The notes below the pieces were generated by a model that did no database searches, had not been told where the DNA came from, and saw only the letters and a list, made by a program, of their open reading frames with translations. A stretch of 64,000 bases of DNA from Miltoncostaea sp963770865. GTDB taxonomy: Bacteria > Actinomycetota > Thermoleophilia > Miltoncostaeales > Miltoncostaeaceae. Made by a program: the position numbers and the translations under genes. Location: assembly GCA_963770865.1 (NCBI GenBank), contig CAVYRD010000002.1:124001-188000 (forward strand), in the 5' to 3' direction. This document shows, one piece after another, positions 53,849 through 62,133 of the stretch (within the stretch, counting starts at the first letter, position 1; every line of letters begins with the position of its first letter).

Positions 53849-54193
53849 CTAACGACCCGAGCGCTCCCAGCGACGCTGCTCCTCGGCGGTCCGCTCGGCG
53901 GCCGGCAGGCGCTCCAGCCGCGCGTCGGAGATCGGCTCCCCGCTCTCGACGCTCAGCCCGTATGTCCCCTCGGCCAGCCGCTGCTCGGCGCGCTCGATGG
54001 CGCGCAGCTCATCCTCGAGCTCGCTGATGCGCCCGGCGTCGCGCTCGCGCTCGTTGATGTCGTAGGCCTGGTCGCCCGGGTCGGTGTCGTCCACCAGGGA
54101 GTCGGTGGGCATCTCCCCGCGGAGCCGCGCGAGGTGGCTCTCGATGCGCTCCCTCTCGGCGGAGAGGCGCTGCGCGGCTCGGTCGGCGTCCAT
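53849..54193 (-). CDS. DksA/TraR-like protein without zinc ligands
   Basis: A 114-residue helical hairpin protein (AERERIESHLARLRGEM; RISELEDELRAIERAEQRLA) with the acidic tip region DPGDQAYDINERERD. It ends with the DksA-type turn GTYGLSVESGEPISDARLER, where the two cysteines normally at C-x-x-C are replaced (SVES), and the second pair is absent. It probably binds the RNA polymerase secondary channel but lacks zinc. ATG 54193 lies close to the divergent membrane-fusion gene. Confidence 0.8.
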   Translation of the reverse strand: MDADRAAQRLSAERERIESHLARLRGEMPTDSLVDDTDPGDQAYDINERERDAGRISELEDELRAIERAEQRLAEGTYGLSVESGEPISDARLERLPAAERTAEEQRRWERSGR

Positions 54194-54323
54194 CGGGTCC
54201 TCCTTGGCGGGAACGGTGCGGGGGCGTGCCCCATGGGGGATCCTCTCACTCCCGCGGGACGTCGCGGCCACCGGGTCACGCTTCGCCGCGCCGCGAGGGC
54301 CCTCTCGGGCATGATTCCCGGCG

Positions 54324-56237
54324 ATGCACGTCGCGCGCGAGCGGGGGTGGACCGCGTGGCGCCTGCCGGCCGCGCTGCTGGTCGCGCTCGTCGCGGCGCT
54401 GCCCGCCCATGCGGGCGCGGAACCCGCGCGCGCGCCCGAGGAAGCCGCGACGGCCGAGCTCGCCGCGCGCTACGCGCCGATCGTGGTGGTGAGGGACCAG
54501 TCGGGGACCTGCGACCGCTCGGGCGAGGCATACCGGCCGGTGCCGGTCCAGACCGTCCTCGACAAGCCCGAGATCGTCCTGCTCGACGGCGACGGCGACG
54601 TCATCGCCCGGGGCCCCGACGCCCAACAACTGGCGGGCAAGGGCCCCGAGACCTCGCTCGACTTCCCCGGCAACCCGCGCCGGCCCGGGTGCACGTTCGA
54701 GGAGGACTTCCGCCGCTTCGGGGCCGGCGAGCCGAACGCGGCCTACGCGCACCTCGTCACCGACGCCTCCGCGCCCGGGCGGATCGTGCTCCAGTACTGG
54801 TTCTTCTGGTACTTCGACGACTATGTGAACACCCACGAGGGCGACTGGGAGTTCATCCAGATCGTCTTCCCGGCCACCTCCGCGGAGGGCGCCCTCGCCA
54901 CGACGCCGACCGAGGTCGGCTACTCCCAGCACTCGGGCGGCGAGCGGGCGGACTGGACCTCGGACAAGCTCGAGCGCCAGGGGGACCACCCGGTGGTCTT
55001 CGCCGGCGCCGGATCGCACGCCGACTACTACGGCTCCAACGTCTACCTGGGCCGCAGCGCGGACGAGGGCTTCGGCTGCGACGACACGAGCGGCCCCTCC
55101 ACGCGGCTGCCCGTCGAGGCGCGCCCGGTGCCCTCCACCCCGCCCGATCCCCAGGGCCCGTGGGCCTGGCTGCTGTTCGAGGGCCGCTGGGGCGAGTTCC
55201 AGCCGCCGCCCTACGACGCACCCCCCGGCCCGCAGACCAAGAAGGAGTGGAGCGCCCCGATGGTCTGGCAGGACGGGCTGCGCGACTCCAGCTTCGCGAT
55301 CCCCGCCGACAAGTCGCTCGGCCCGACGGCCACCGGCGCGTTCTGCTCGGTGGTGAAGGCCGGAGGGCGGATCTACACGGCGGTCACCTCGCCGTGGGTG
55401 CTCCTGCTGATCGTCGTCGGGCTCGTCAGCGCCGGCGGCGCGGCCGTGCGCTCCACGCGGTGGTCGCCGCCCGTGCCCCGCCCGCTGGTGCGCCGCAGGA
55501 CCTCGGGACAGATCCTGCGCGCCGCGCTCGGGCTCTACCGGGAGCACCGTCGGACGCTGCTCGCGCTCGGTGCGCTGTTCCTCCCCGCCGCGATCGTCGA
55601 GGGCTTCGCGCTGGAGATCGTCCTCGCCGTGACCCCGCTCGGGGCGCTGGCATCCACCGCGGGAACCGACAGCATGGTGTCGGCGACACTCGCGCTCATC
55701 GTGGGCGGCGCCGGCCACCTCGTGGCCGCGGCGATCGTCGTCGCGGGCGTCGCCCGGGTCGCGGCCGAGATCGAGGCCGGCCGCCGGCCGGGGGTGCGCG
55801 ACGCCTACCGCGCCGTGGGCGAGCGCCTGAACGCGGCCCTCGGCGTGCTCGGCATCTCGCTGCTCGTCGTGACCGGGCTGTCGCTCACCGTGGTGGGGAT
55901 CCCCGTGGCGATCTACATGATCATCCGCTGGGCGGTGGCCCAGCAGGCCGGCGCCGTCGAGCGGCTGCCGCCCCGCGCGGCGCTGGCCCGCAGCCGGGAC
56001 CTCACCCGGGGCCGGCTGCTGCGCACCTTCCGCCTCGCCGCGCTGGTGAACGTGATCGGAGCCGTCAGCGGGCCCGTGGTGGGCATCGCCCTGCTGTTCC
56101 TGACGGACCTGCCCCTCGGGGCGGTCAACGCGGTGAGCTCGGCCGTCTTCGTGGTCACCACCCCGTTCGTCGGCGCGTCGATGGCCCTGCTCTACGGCGA
56201 CCTCGTCGCCGCGGAGGCCGGCCAGGAGCCCGAATAG
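54324..56237 (+). CDS. Vps62-like exported domain fused to a multi-helix membrane domain
   Basis: A 637-residue protein. A signal peptide (AALLVALVAALPAHAGAEPA) precedes a Vps62/DUF946-like domain (residues 40-340): LQYWFFWYFDDYVNTHEGDW, FIQIVFPA, GYSQHSGGERADW, VVFAGAGSHADYYGSNVYLG. A hydrophobic segment (WVLLLIVVGLVSAGGAAV) leads to a cytoplasmic linker. The last 200 residues carry about five membrane helices, like DUF7847/GDPD-type membrane domains (LRAALGLYREHRRTLLALGA; LVVTGLSLTVVGIPVAIYMI). The combination suggests a surface sensor or transporter, but no function is known. Confidence 0.75.
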   Translation: MHVARERGWTAWRLPAALLVALVAALPAHAGAEPARAPEEAATAELAARYAPIVVVRDQSGTCDRSGEAYRPVPVQTVLDKPEIVLLDGDGDVIARGPDAQQLAGKGPETSLDFPGNPRRPGCTFEEDFRRFGAGEPNAAYAHLVTDASAPGRIVLQYWFFWYFDDYVNTHEGDWEFIQIVFPATSAEGALATTPTEVGYSQHSGGERADWTSDKLERQGDHPVVFAGAGSHADYYGSNVYLGRSADEGFGCDDTSGPSTRLPVEARPVPSTPPDPQGPWAWLLFEGRWGEFQPPPYDAPPGPQTKKEWSAPMVWQDGLRDSSFAIPADKSLGPTATGAFCSVVKAGGRIYTAVTSPWVLLLIVVGLVSAGGAAVRSTRWSPPVPRPLVRRRTSGQILRAALGLYREHRRTLLALGALFLPAAIVEGFALEIVLAVTPLGALASTAGTDSMVSATLALIVGGAGHLVAAAIVVAGVARVAAEIEAGRRPGVRDAYRAVGERLNAALGVLGISLLVVTGLSLTVVGIPVAIYMIIRWAVAQQAGAVERLPPRAALARSRDLTRGRLLRTFRLAALVNVIGAVSGPVVGIALLFLTDLPLGAVNAVSSAVFVVTTPFVGASMALLYGDLVAAEAGQEPE

Positions 56238-56240
56238 GCG

Positions 56241-56906
56241 CTACCTCCGGGCCCGCGTCTGTCCGATGCGGGCGACCGCCGCCGCAACCACGGTCACCAG
56301 GAAGATCTGCCCCAGCACGGCTTCGGTGATGGCGAGCGCCTGAGTCAGGTGGATCGAGGGCGTGATGTCGCCGAAGCCCACGGTGGAGAGGGTCACGAAG
56401 CTGAAGTAGACGAGGTCGAAGCGGTCGAGCGGGTTGAGCGACGAGGAGAAGGCGTCCGCGCCGACGTCGTCGATCGCGGCGTAGACCTGGGCGAAGAACA
56501 GGCCGATGAGCAGGTAGAGGCAGAGGAGGCCGGAGATGGTCGAGACCGTCACCGTCCCCTCGCGCACGAGCGACCGGGCGATGACGACGGCCAGGGCGGC
56601 GACGGCGGCGGCCACCAGCAGGTCGCCCAGGCCGCGGACCGCGTCGGCGTCGAGCGCCGCGCCGAGGAAGGCCACCGCCACGATGGCGGCGCCCACCATG
56701 AGCCCGGCGCTGCGCACCCGGGGGCCGAGCCGGGCCGCCGAGCAGACCGACATCCACAGCGCGAGCGCGAGCACCGACGAGACGGCCGCCGCGATGCGCG
56801 GCCCCGTGACGGCCCCGGACAGCATCGTCAGGGTGAGCAGCAGCAGCACCGGGCCGTAGCGCTGTGCCTGGGCGAGGCGGGCGATCGGCCCGGAGACACG
56901 GGGCAT
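56241..56906 (-). CDS. Two-transmembrane potassium channel (ion_trans_2)
   Basis: A 221-residue membrane protein with six hydrophobic segments, ending in the pore loop LSTVGFGDITP (selectivity filter TVGFGD) and a last helix (IFLVTVVAAAVARIGQ). It is a voltage- or ligand-independent K+ channel of the PF07885 type, with no RCK domain attached. ATG 56906 is used. It is followed on the same strand by other membrane genes further right. Confidence 0.88.
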   Translation of the reverse strand: MPRVSGPIARLAQAQRYGPVLLLLTLTMLSGAVTGPRIAAAVSSVLALALWMSVCSAARLGPRVRSAGLMVGAAIVAVAFLGAALDADAVRGLGDLLVAAAVAALAVVIARSLVREGTVTVSTISGLLCLYLLIGLFFAQVYAAIDDVGADAFSSSLNPLDRFDLVYFSFVTLSTVGFGDITPSIHLTQALAITEAVLGQIFLVTVVAAAVARIGQTRARR

Positions 56907-57025
56907 CCCCTACACCTGCACAGGCTCGCGCAGGGCCTGGCGGCCCAGCCCGACGGCCCGGCGCGCGGCGCCGCGGTCGGCCGTCGATGTGAGAGGGTCG
57001 AGCACGGGTTCGAGGAACCGGGACA

Positions 57026-57949
57026 TCAGGCGGGCTCCTCTGCCTCGGAACGACGGTGGGTGAGCTCGGCGTTCAGGATCGCGCCGCCGACCATCAGGCG
57101 GGCGACGATGAACAGCCAGAGCAGGAGCGTGAGGGCGGCGCCGATCGTGCCGTAGAGCGAGGCCGCGCGCTCCGCCCGTCCCGCGAGGTAGTAGACCGTG
57201 AACAGGTGGAGCCCCTGGACGCCGACGGCGACGACGAGGGCCCCCGGCATCAGGTCGCGCACCGACACGGCGCGGTGCGGCAGGCGCCACGAGATGGCCA
57301 ACCACGCGACGAAGTAGACCGCGCCCATCGCGAGGAGCGCGAGCAGCCCGCCCAGGAAGGTGACATGGCGCAGCCACCCGATGAGGCCGCCGGTGAGGCC
57401 GATCGCCACGGCCAGCACCGCCAGCACGAGCGACGCGTGCAGCGTCTTCGCGCCGCGCTCGGGCCGCATCCCCCAGGCCGCGGCATGGCTCACGCGCAGG
57501 GCGCGCACCACGCCCAGGCCGGCGTAGGCGGTGCCGAAGAGGCCGATCGTGATGGCGATGAACCACCCCCGCTGGTGGGCGCCGTCGCTGACGATGTCCC
57601 CGAGGAAGCCCTGCAGCCCGATGTTTGTCGAGACGTCGTCGGGGGCGCCGTCGTCGATGCTGGTGACCGCGCCCAGCACCCCCACGACCAGCAAGGTGAA
57701 CGGGAGCAGCCAGAGGAAGAAGCGGTAGGCCAGCGCGCCCGCCAGGAGTCCTCCGAGGCGGGCCGTGTCGCGATCCGCCAGGTCGAACCCGAGGGCGACG
57801 AGCGGGGACCGGCCGCGCTCGCGCTCGGCCCATTCGCGTGCGCCCTCGGCCGCAGCGCGGGCGCGATCGGCCTGGACGCGGCCCCAGGCGGCGGCCCCGC
57901 TCACGCGGTGCCGGCCGCCTCGGGGCCGTTCCTCGGGGCCCGCGCCCAC
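57026..57949 (-). CDS. YihY/BrkB-family inner membrane protein
   Basis: A 307-residue protein with the BrkB/YihY signature. A charged N-terminus precedes GGLLAGALAYRFFLWLLPFT. Helices DIVSDGAHQRGWFIAITIGL, then TFLGGLLALLAMGAVYFVAWLA and PGALVVAVGVQGLHLFTVYY, lead to a C-terminal helix LLLWLFIVARLMVGGAIL. The family was long called ribonuclease BN in error; its role is unknown. GTG 57949 is used; GTG 57904 is possible. Confidence 0.87.
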   Translation of the reverse strand: MGAGPEERPRGGRHRVSGAAAWGRVQADRARAAAEGAREWAERERGRSPLVALGFDLADRDTARLGGLLAGALAYRFFLWLLPFTLLVVGVLGAVTSIDDGAPDDVSTNIGLQGFLGDIVSDGAHQRGWFIAITIGLFGTAYAGLGVVRALRVSHAAAWGMRPERGAKTLHASLVLAVLAVAIGLTGGLIGWLRHVTFLGGLLALLAMGAVYFVAWLAISWRLPHRAVSVRDLMPGALVVAVGVQGLHLFTVYYLAGRAERAASLYGTIGAALTLLLWLFIVARLMVGGAILNAELTHRRSEAEEPA

Positions 57950-57977
57950 CGGGCGCCCGCTGTCGTCCGCTACCGGC

Positions 57978-58364
57978 TCAGCCGAGCGCCTTGGCCTTCA
58001 GGGCCTCGAACTCCTCCTGGGAGATCGCGCCGCTGTCGAGCAGGCCCTTCGCCGCGGCGATCTCCTGAGCCGGGCCGCCGGTGCCGGCGGTCTCCTTCAC
58101 ATAGGAGTCGAACTCGGCCTTGGCGGCCCTCTGCTGCGCCGCGGCCCGCTCGGCCATCCCCTCATGGCGCACGATCAGGTAGATCAGGATGCCGATCAGG
58201 GGGAAGACCAAGAGCAGGATCACCCACCCGGCCTTGGCGATGCCCGAGAGCTCTCGATCGCGGAAGAGGTCGGCGACGATCGAGACGAGCATCATGATCA
58301 CCACGAAGAGCGCGTAGATGATGATGATCGTCCATATGAGGTCGAGGAAGCTGAAGTCGTCCAC
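57978..58364 (-). CDS. PLD-N/SHOCT-domain small membrane protein
   Basis: A 128-residue protein with two membrane helices (FLDLIWTIIIIYALFVVIMM; KAGWVILLLVFPLIGILIYL) typical of the phospholipase-D N-terminal or PLDc_N module. A charged coiled segment and the SHOCT motif GLLDSGAISQEEFEALKAKA complete the C-terminus. The family is common in actinobacteria. GTG start at 58364. Confidence 0.85.
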   Translation of the reverse strand: MDDFSFLDLIWTIIIIYALFVVIMMLVSIVADLFRDRELSGIAKAGWVILLLVFPLIGILIYLIVRHEGMAERAAAQQRAAKAEFDSYVKETAGTGGPAQEIAAAKGLLDSGAISQEEFEALKAKALG

Positions 58365-58509
58365 GTTCCACCCCTGCTGTCGGTTGTCCGGAGCGGACGC
58401 GGCGCGCCCGCCTGCGGCAGCCTAGTCCGACCCGCGGACGGGTGGGGACACACACGCCTTTAGCGGCGCAATCGCAACTTTCTTGACGGCGCCCTCTCAC
58501 TTGGCGGGG

Positions 58510-58530
58510 TTGCCCGGCCGATAGAGGAAG
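58510..58530 (+). promoter_or_regulatory. GGCCGATA promoter-like box, copy 1
   Basis: CCCGGCCGATAGAGG lies about 80 bases before ATG 58604. The box recurs (GGCCGATAT) before the paralogue at 60.24 kb. GCCGATA resembles the -10 element of FliA/WhiG-type sigma factors (consensus GCCGATAA); the -35 here is poor. Confidence 0.35.
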
Positions 58531-58603
58531 TGCCGGGTGGACGCCCGGCGTGCCCAATACATGGCCGCCCGTCGCCGGCGGCGTGGATAAGGAAATCCTC
58601 CTG

Positions 58604-60109
58604 ATGACGAACCCTCCCTCCGCACGGGTGGCTGCGCGTGCCCGCGCACCCCGTGGGGTCCCCCGTGTCCGCCGCGTGCTCCGCGGGGCCGCGATCGCCG
58701 GAGCGACGCTGACCGCCCTGGCCGCCCCCGCGCTCGCGAGCGCCGCGGCGAACCCGCTCACGTTCGACTACGACAACTCGACCGCCATCACCGCCTACGC
58801 GCACCCGACGGGTGCCGTCGTGGTGGGCCGCAACTTCTTCAACCCCGCCCTGGTCAACCAGATCCAGAACGGCGGCGGCGAGGTCTACCAGTACATCGAC
58901 GTGATCGACGGCTGGTTCACGAACTGGAACGCCACCGGCGAGCAGGCCGCCCTCTACGGCGGCGCCCAGCAGAATCCCGACTGGCTCATGTCGCCGAGGC
59001 GCTCGAACTGGGCGAACACGTACATGACCGACATGCGCCCCGGCTCGCCATGGATCCTCCACGTGGTCGAGCACGTCAAGCAGTGGTTCCCGACCACGCA
59101 TGCCAAGGGCCTGTTCCTCGACGTGATGGGCGAGCGCCTGTGGACCGGCTCCTGGGACGGCATGACCGCCCAGGAGAAGGCCGACTGGGCCGCGGGCAAC
59201 CGCGACCTCATCCACCGCCTGCGCGTCGCCCTCGGCCCGAGCGTGATCCTGGTGGCCAACAACTCCTGGCCCAACGGCAACACCGAGCTCAACGGCCTCA
59301 CCGTGGAGCACCACTCCTATTCGGAGTCGGGCTACTGGAGCGGCATGACCGGCCGCTCGGACTGGTTCAAGCCGGTGCGCAACATCGTCATCGCGAACGG
59401 CTCGACGGAGGCCCGCTCGTGGGCCGGGGTCGCCGGGGTCACGCACGTCACCCCGCAGAGCACCTACGGCCAGCCCGTCGCCCCGCTGCTCGCGTTCAGC
59501 CCGCTGCCGGGCACGACCACCGTCCCGGCCCCGACGCCGGCCCCGGACCCGACGCCGACCCCGGACCCGACGCCGACGCCGGACCCCGACCCGGCCCCCG
59601 CGCCGCCCCCGTCGCCGTCACCCTCGACCGCGATCCCGGCAGGCAACCTGCTCGCCAACCCGTCGTTCGAGAGCACGACGACCGGCTGGGGCTCGTGGCA
59701 GGGAACCCTCACCGTGGCCTCGGTCACGGGGGCGCCGGACGGCGCGAAGGCGGCGAAGGTCGCGTGGAAGGGCGTCGGCACCAGCTTCACGATCGGCGAC
59801 TTCCCGGGCCGCGTCACGACCTCGGCCGCCGGGGCGAAGTACCTCGCCAACGCCTATGTGAAGGCCGCTGTCAGCGGCAGCGTGGGCAAGCCCGTCACGT
59901 TCTTCCTGCGCGAGCGCAACGCCGCGGGCACGACGGTGCAGCAGGTCCACGGCACGACCAAGAGCCTGACCACCGGCTGGCAGACCGTCTCGGCCACCCT
60001 CACTGCCAAGAACAAGGGCGACAGGATCGACGTGTTCATCGCCCAGGACAAGGCGACCTCCGGCAACGCCGTCCTGGTGGACGCCATCAGCATGGCCCCG
60101 GTCTCCTGA
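58604..60109 (+). CDS. Secreted TIM-barrel-like protein with carbohydrate-binding C-terminus (paralogue 1)
   Basis: A 501-residue exported protein: signal peptide (RGAAIAGATLTALAAPALAS), then a 260-residue barrel-like domain (NPLTFDYDNSTAITAYAHPT; EVYQYIDVIDGWFTNWNATG; AKGLFLDVMGERLW; VILVANNSWPNGN; TVEHHSYSES), similar to GH114/GHL-type putative hydrolases with acidic residues after strands. A Pro-Thr-Asp repeat linker (PTPDPTPTPDP) joins a carbohydrate-binding-like domain (NLLANPSFESTTTGWGSWQG). An adjacent tandem paralogue shares a 170-bp identical tract. Substrate unknown. The ATG has a modest ribosome site. Confidence 0.78.
   Translation: MTNPPSARVAARARAPRGVPRVRRVLRGAAIAGATLTALAAPALASAAANPLTFDYDNSTAITAYAHPTGAVVVGRNFFNPALVNQIQNGGGEVYQYIDVIDGWFTNWNATGEQAALYGGAQQNPDWLMSPRRSNWANTYMTDMRPGSPWILHVVEHVKQWFPTTHAKGLFLDVMGERLWTGSWDGMTAQEKADWAAGNRDLIHRLRVALGPSVILVANNSWPNGNTELNGLTVEHHSYSESGYWSGMTGRSDWFKPVRNIVIANGSTEARSWAGVAGVTHVTPQSTYGQPVAPLLAFSPLPGTTTVPAPTPAPDPTPTPDPTPTPDPDPAPAPPPSPSPSTAIPAGNLLANPSFESTTTGWGSWQGTLTVASVTGAPDGAKAAKVAWKGVGTSFTIGDFPGRVTTSAAGAKYLANAYVKAAVSGSVGKPVTFFLRERNAAGTTVQQVHGTTKSLTTGWQTVSATLTAKNKGDRIDVFIAQDKATSGNAVLVDAISMAPVS
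58871..59040 (+). repeat. 170-bp tract identical to 60579-60748
   Basis: The coding sequence is identical at every position, including wobble bases, while flanking sequence of the two paralogues differs. The first difference is at 59041 (C versus G at 60749). Gene conversion is the simplest explanation. Confidence 0.9.
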
Positions 60110-60130
60110 CCGGCTGAACGACTGCGTGAC

Positions 60131-60161
60131 CGCCCGGACGGCCGCCACGGCCGTCCGGGCG
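60131..60161 (+). terminator. Terminator after paralogue 1
   Basis: Perfect 13-bp stem CGCCCGGACGGCC (60131-60143) / GGCCGTCCGGGCG (60149-60161) with a 5-base loop. Confidence 0.7.
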
Positions 60162-60218
60162 TCCGGCGCCCCGGTCCCGGAGAACCTCTGGGGCGCCTCC
60201 GGTCCTCGCGCCGACAGC

Positions 60219-60247
60219 GCTCAATTCCGCCGCTGGGCGGCCGATAT
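60219..60247 (+). promoter_or_regulatory. GGCCGATA promoter-like box, copy 2
   Basis: TCAA, 15 bases, GCCGATAT fits the spacing of FliA/WhiG-type promoters (TAAA-N15-GCCGATAA). It lies about 110 bases before ATG 60354 and has a counterpart before paralogue 1. Confidence 0.4.
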
Positions 60248-60353
60248 CGAACCTGCCGGGACGAGCCCGGTCACTCGAGAGCCGCACCGGGGGAAACCGG
60301 CGCCGCCCGAGCACACAACTCGTCGATCGACGACGCCGAGAGGGATCTCCCGA

Positions 60354-61844
60354 ATGCCGATCCGTGCCCAGCTCCGAGCGGGCCTTCCCGCCCGTGCCCT
60401 TACGCTCGCCGCCATCACCGCCGCCCTCGCCGCCCCCGCACTGGCCCAGGGCGCCGCGAACCCCCTGACGTTCGACTACTCGAACTCGACCGCGATCACC
60501 GCCTACGCGCGTCCCACCGGCGCGGTCGTGGTGGGCCGCAACTTCTTCAACCCCGCCGTCGTGGACCAGGTCCAGGCGGGCGGCGGCGAGGTCTACCAGT
60601 ACATCGACGTGATCGACGGCTGGTTCACGAACTGGAACGCCACCGGCGAGCAGGCCGCCCTCTACGGCGGCGCCCAGCAGAATCCCGACTGGCTCATGTC
60701 GCCGAGGCGCTCGAACTGGGCGAACACGTACATGACCGACATGCGCCCGGGCTCGCCATGGATCCTCCACGCGGTCGAGCACCTGAAGCAGTGGTTCCCG
60801 ACGACCCACGCCAAGGGCATCTTCCTCGACGTCGTCGGCGAGCGCCTGTGGACCGGCTCCTGGGACGGCATGACCGCCCAGGAGAAGGCCGACTGGGCCG
60901 CGGGCAACCGCGACCTCGTCCACCGGCTGCGCGTGGCGCTCGGCCCGAGCGTGATCCTGGTGGCCAACAACTCCTGGAGCAACGGCAACCCCGAGCTCAA
61001 CGGCATCACCGTCGAGCACCACTCCTTCTCGGAGGCCCCCAACTGGTCCTCTCAGCTCGGCCGCTCGGACTGGTTCAAGCCGGTGCGCAACATGGTGATC
61101 GCCAACTCGACGTACGAGGCGGGGCGCTGGGCCACGATCCCGGGCGTCACCCACGTGAGCGCGCAGGGCGACTACGGCGGCCCGGCCGCCCCGGTGCTGC
61201 CCTTCAGCCTGCTGCCGGGCGTCGCGCCCAGCCAGGACGCGCGCACCCCGGCGCCGCCGGTCGTGACGCCGGCCCCCGCGCCGTCGCTCACGCTGCCCGG
61301 GCCGGCGTCGCCCAAGAAGCGGACTCCGGCCGTCGCGCCGAAGCCCTCGCCCGCTCCCTCGCCGGCGCCGATCATCCCGGCCGGGAACCTGCTGAGGAAC
61401 CCCTCCCTCGAGCGCGCCACGGCCGGCTGGACCGCCTGGCGCGGTGACCTCGCGGTGGACGAGGTGGCGGACGCCCCCGACGGCGGCCATGCCGCCCGCG
61501 TGCGCTTCGGCGGCGTGGGGACGGCGTACTCGCTCTCGCGCGCCAGCGGCATCCGGCCGGCCCAGGCCGGCGTCGGCCTGACGGCCCAGGCCTACGTTCG
61601 CGCCGGCTCGGCCTCGGCCGCCGGCAAGCCCGTCTCGCTCTACCTGCGCGAGCGCACCCCGGCCGGCCGGCCGGTGCGGCGCGTCCACGTCACGGTCCGC
61701 CTCGGCGCCCAGTTCGCGCCGGTCACCGCCACCATCACGCCGCGCTCGCGACGCAACCGCGTGGACCTGATGCTGGTGCAGCGCCGCGCCCAGCGCGGCG
61801 ACGCCTTCCTGGCCGACGCGCTCAGCGTCACCCGGGGCGGCTGA
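60354..61844 (+). CDS. Secreted TIM-barrel-like protein with carbohydrate-binding C-terminus (paralogue 2)
   Basis: A 496-residue tandem paralogue of the previous gene. A signal peptide (RALTLAAITAALAAPALAQG) precedes the same barrel domain, with EVYQYIDVIDGWFTNWNATG, AKGIFLDVVGERLW and VILVANNSWSNGN. The linker differs in composition (TPAPPVVTPAPAPSLTLPGP) and the C-terminal domain is more diverged (NLLRNPSLERATAGWTAWRG). So the barrel is kept identical while the binding part drifts, which suggests different polymer targets for the same activity. The ATG follows GAGAGGG. Confidence 0.78.
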   Translation: MPIRAQLRAGLPARALTLAAITAALAAPALAQGAANPLTFDYSNSTAITAYARPTGAVVVGRNFFNPAVVDQVQAGGGEVYQYIDVIDGWFTNWNATGEQAALYGGAQQNPDWLMSPRRSNWANTYMTDMRPGSPWILHAVEHLKQWFPTTHAKGIFLDVVGERLWTGSWDGMTAQEKADWAAGNRDLVHRLRVALGPSVILVANNSWSNGNPELNGITVEHHSFSEAPNWSSQLGRSDWFKPVRNMVIANSTYEAGRWATIPGVTHVSAQGDYGGPAAPVLPFSLLPGVAPSQDARTPAPPVVTPAPAPSLTLPGPASPKKRTPAVAPKPSPAPSPAPIIPAGNLLRNPSLERATAGWTAWRGDLAVDEVADAPDGGHAARVRFGGVGTAYSLSRASGIRPAQAGVGLTAQAYVRAGSASAAGKPVSLYLRERTPAGRPVRRVHVTVRLGAQFAPVTATITPRSRRNRVDLMLVQRRAQRGDAFLADALSVTRGG

Positions 61845-61851
61845 GCCTCCC

Positions 61852-61895
61852 GCGCCCCGTGGCCGCCGATCCGCGAGGATCGCGGCCCGGGGCGC
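61852..61895 (+). terminator. Long hairpin terminator after paralogue 2
   Basis: GCGCCCCG (61852-61859) pairs with CGGGGCGC (61888-61895), with an inner imperfect stem (GGCCGCCGATCC / GGATCGCGGCC). Confidence 0.55.
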
Positions 61896-61941
61896 CGCCG
61901 CCGCGCGCGGCTGGTATCGTGACCCGTCGCCAACGCGGTTC

Positions 61942-62013
61942 GGGCGGTTAGCTCAGCGGTAGAGCACCTGCTTTACACGCAGGTGGCCGGCGGTTCAAAT
62001 CCGTCACCGCCCA
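61942..62013 (+). tRNA. tRNA-Val (anticodon TAC)
   Basis: Acceptor GGGCGGT pairs with ACCGCCC; the anticodon stem CCTGC/GCAGG encloses TTTACAC with anticodon TAC; T arm with TTCAAAT. No CCA encoded. A tRNA-Asp follows 27 bases downstream. Confidence 0.96.
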
Positions 62014-62040
62014 CTTCCCCCGTCCCCGCCGTCGGCCGCT

Positions 62041-62115
62041 GGGGGTGTAGCTCAGATTGGTTAGAGCACCGGACTGTCAATCCGGAGGCCGCGGGTTCGA
62101 GTCCCGTCACTCCCG
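62041..62115 (+). tRNA. tRNA-Asp (anticodon GTC)
   Basis: Acceptor GGGGGTG pairs with CACTCCC (one G-T pair); anticodon loop CTGTCAA, anticodon GTC; T arm GCGGG-TTCGAGT-CCCGT. The 3' 35 bases recur at 63279, so it looks like an integration site. Confidence 0.96.
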
Positions 62116-62116
62116 C
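62082..62116 (+). repeat. att-like repeat, left copy (tRNA-Asp 3' end)
   Basis: 35 bp from the 3' anticodon stem to the end of tRNA-Asp; 34 of 35 match 63279-63313. Together they bound the CPBP protease gene. Confidence 0.82.
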
Positions 62117-62133
62117 TCCGGGGATCGCGCTAC

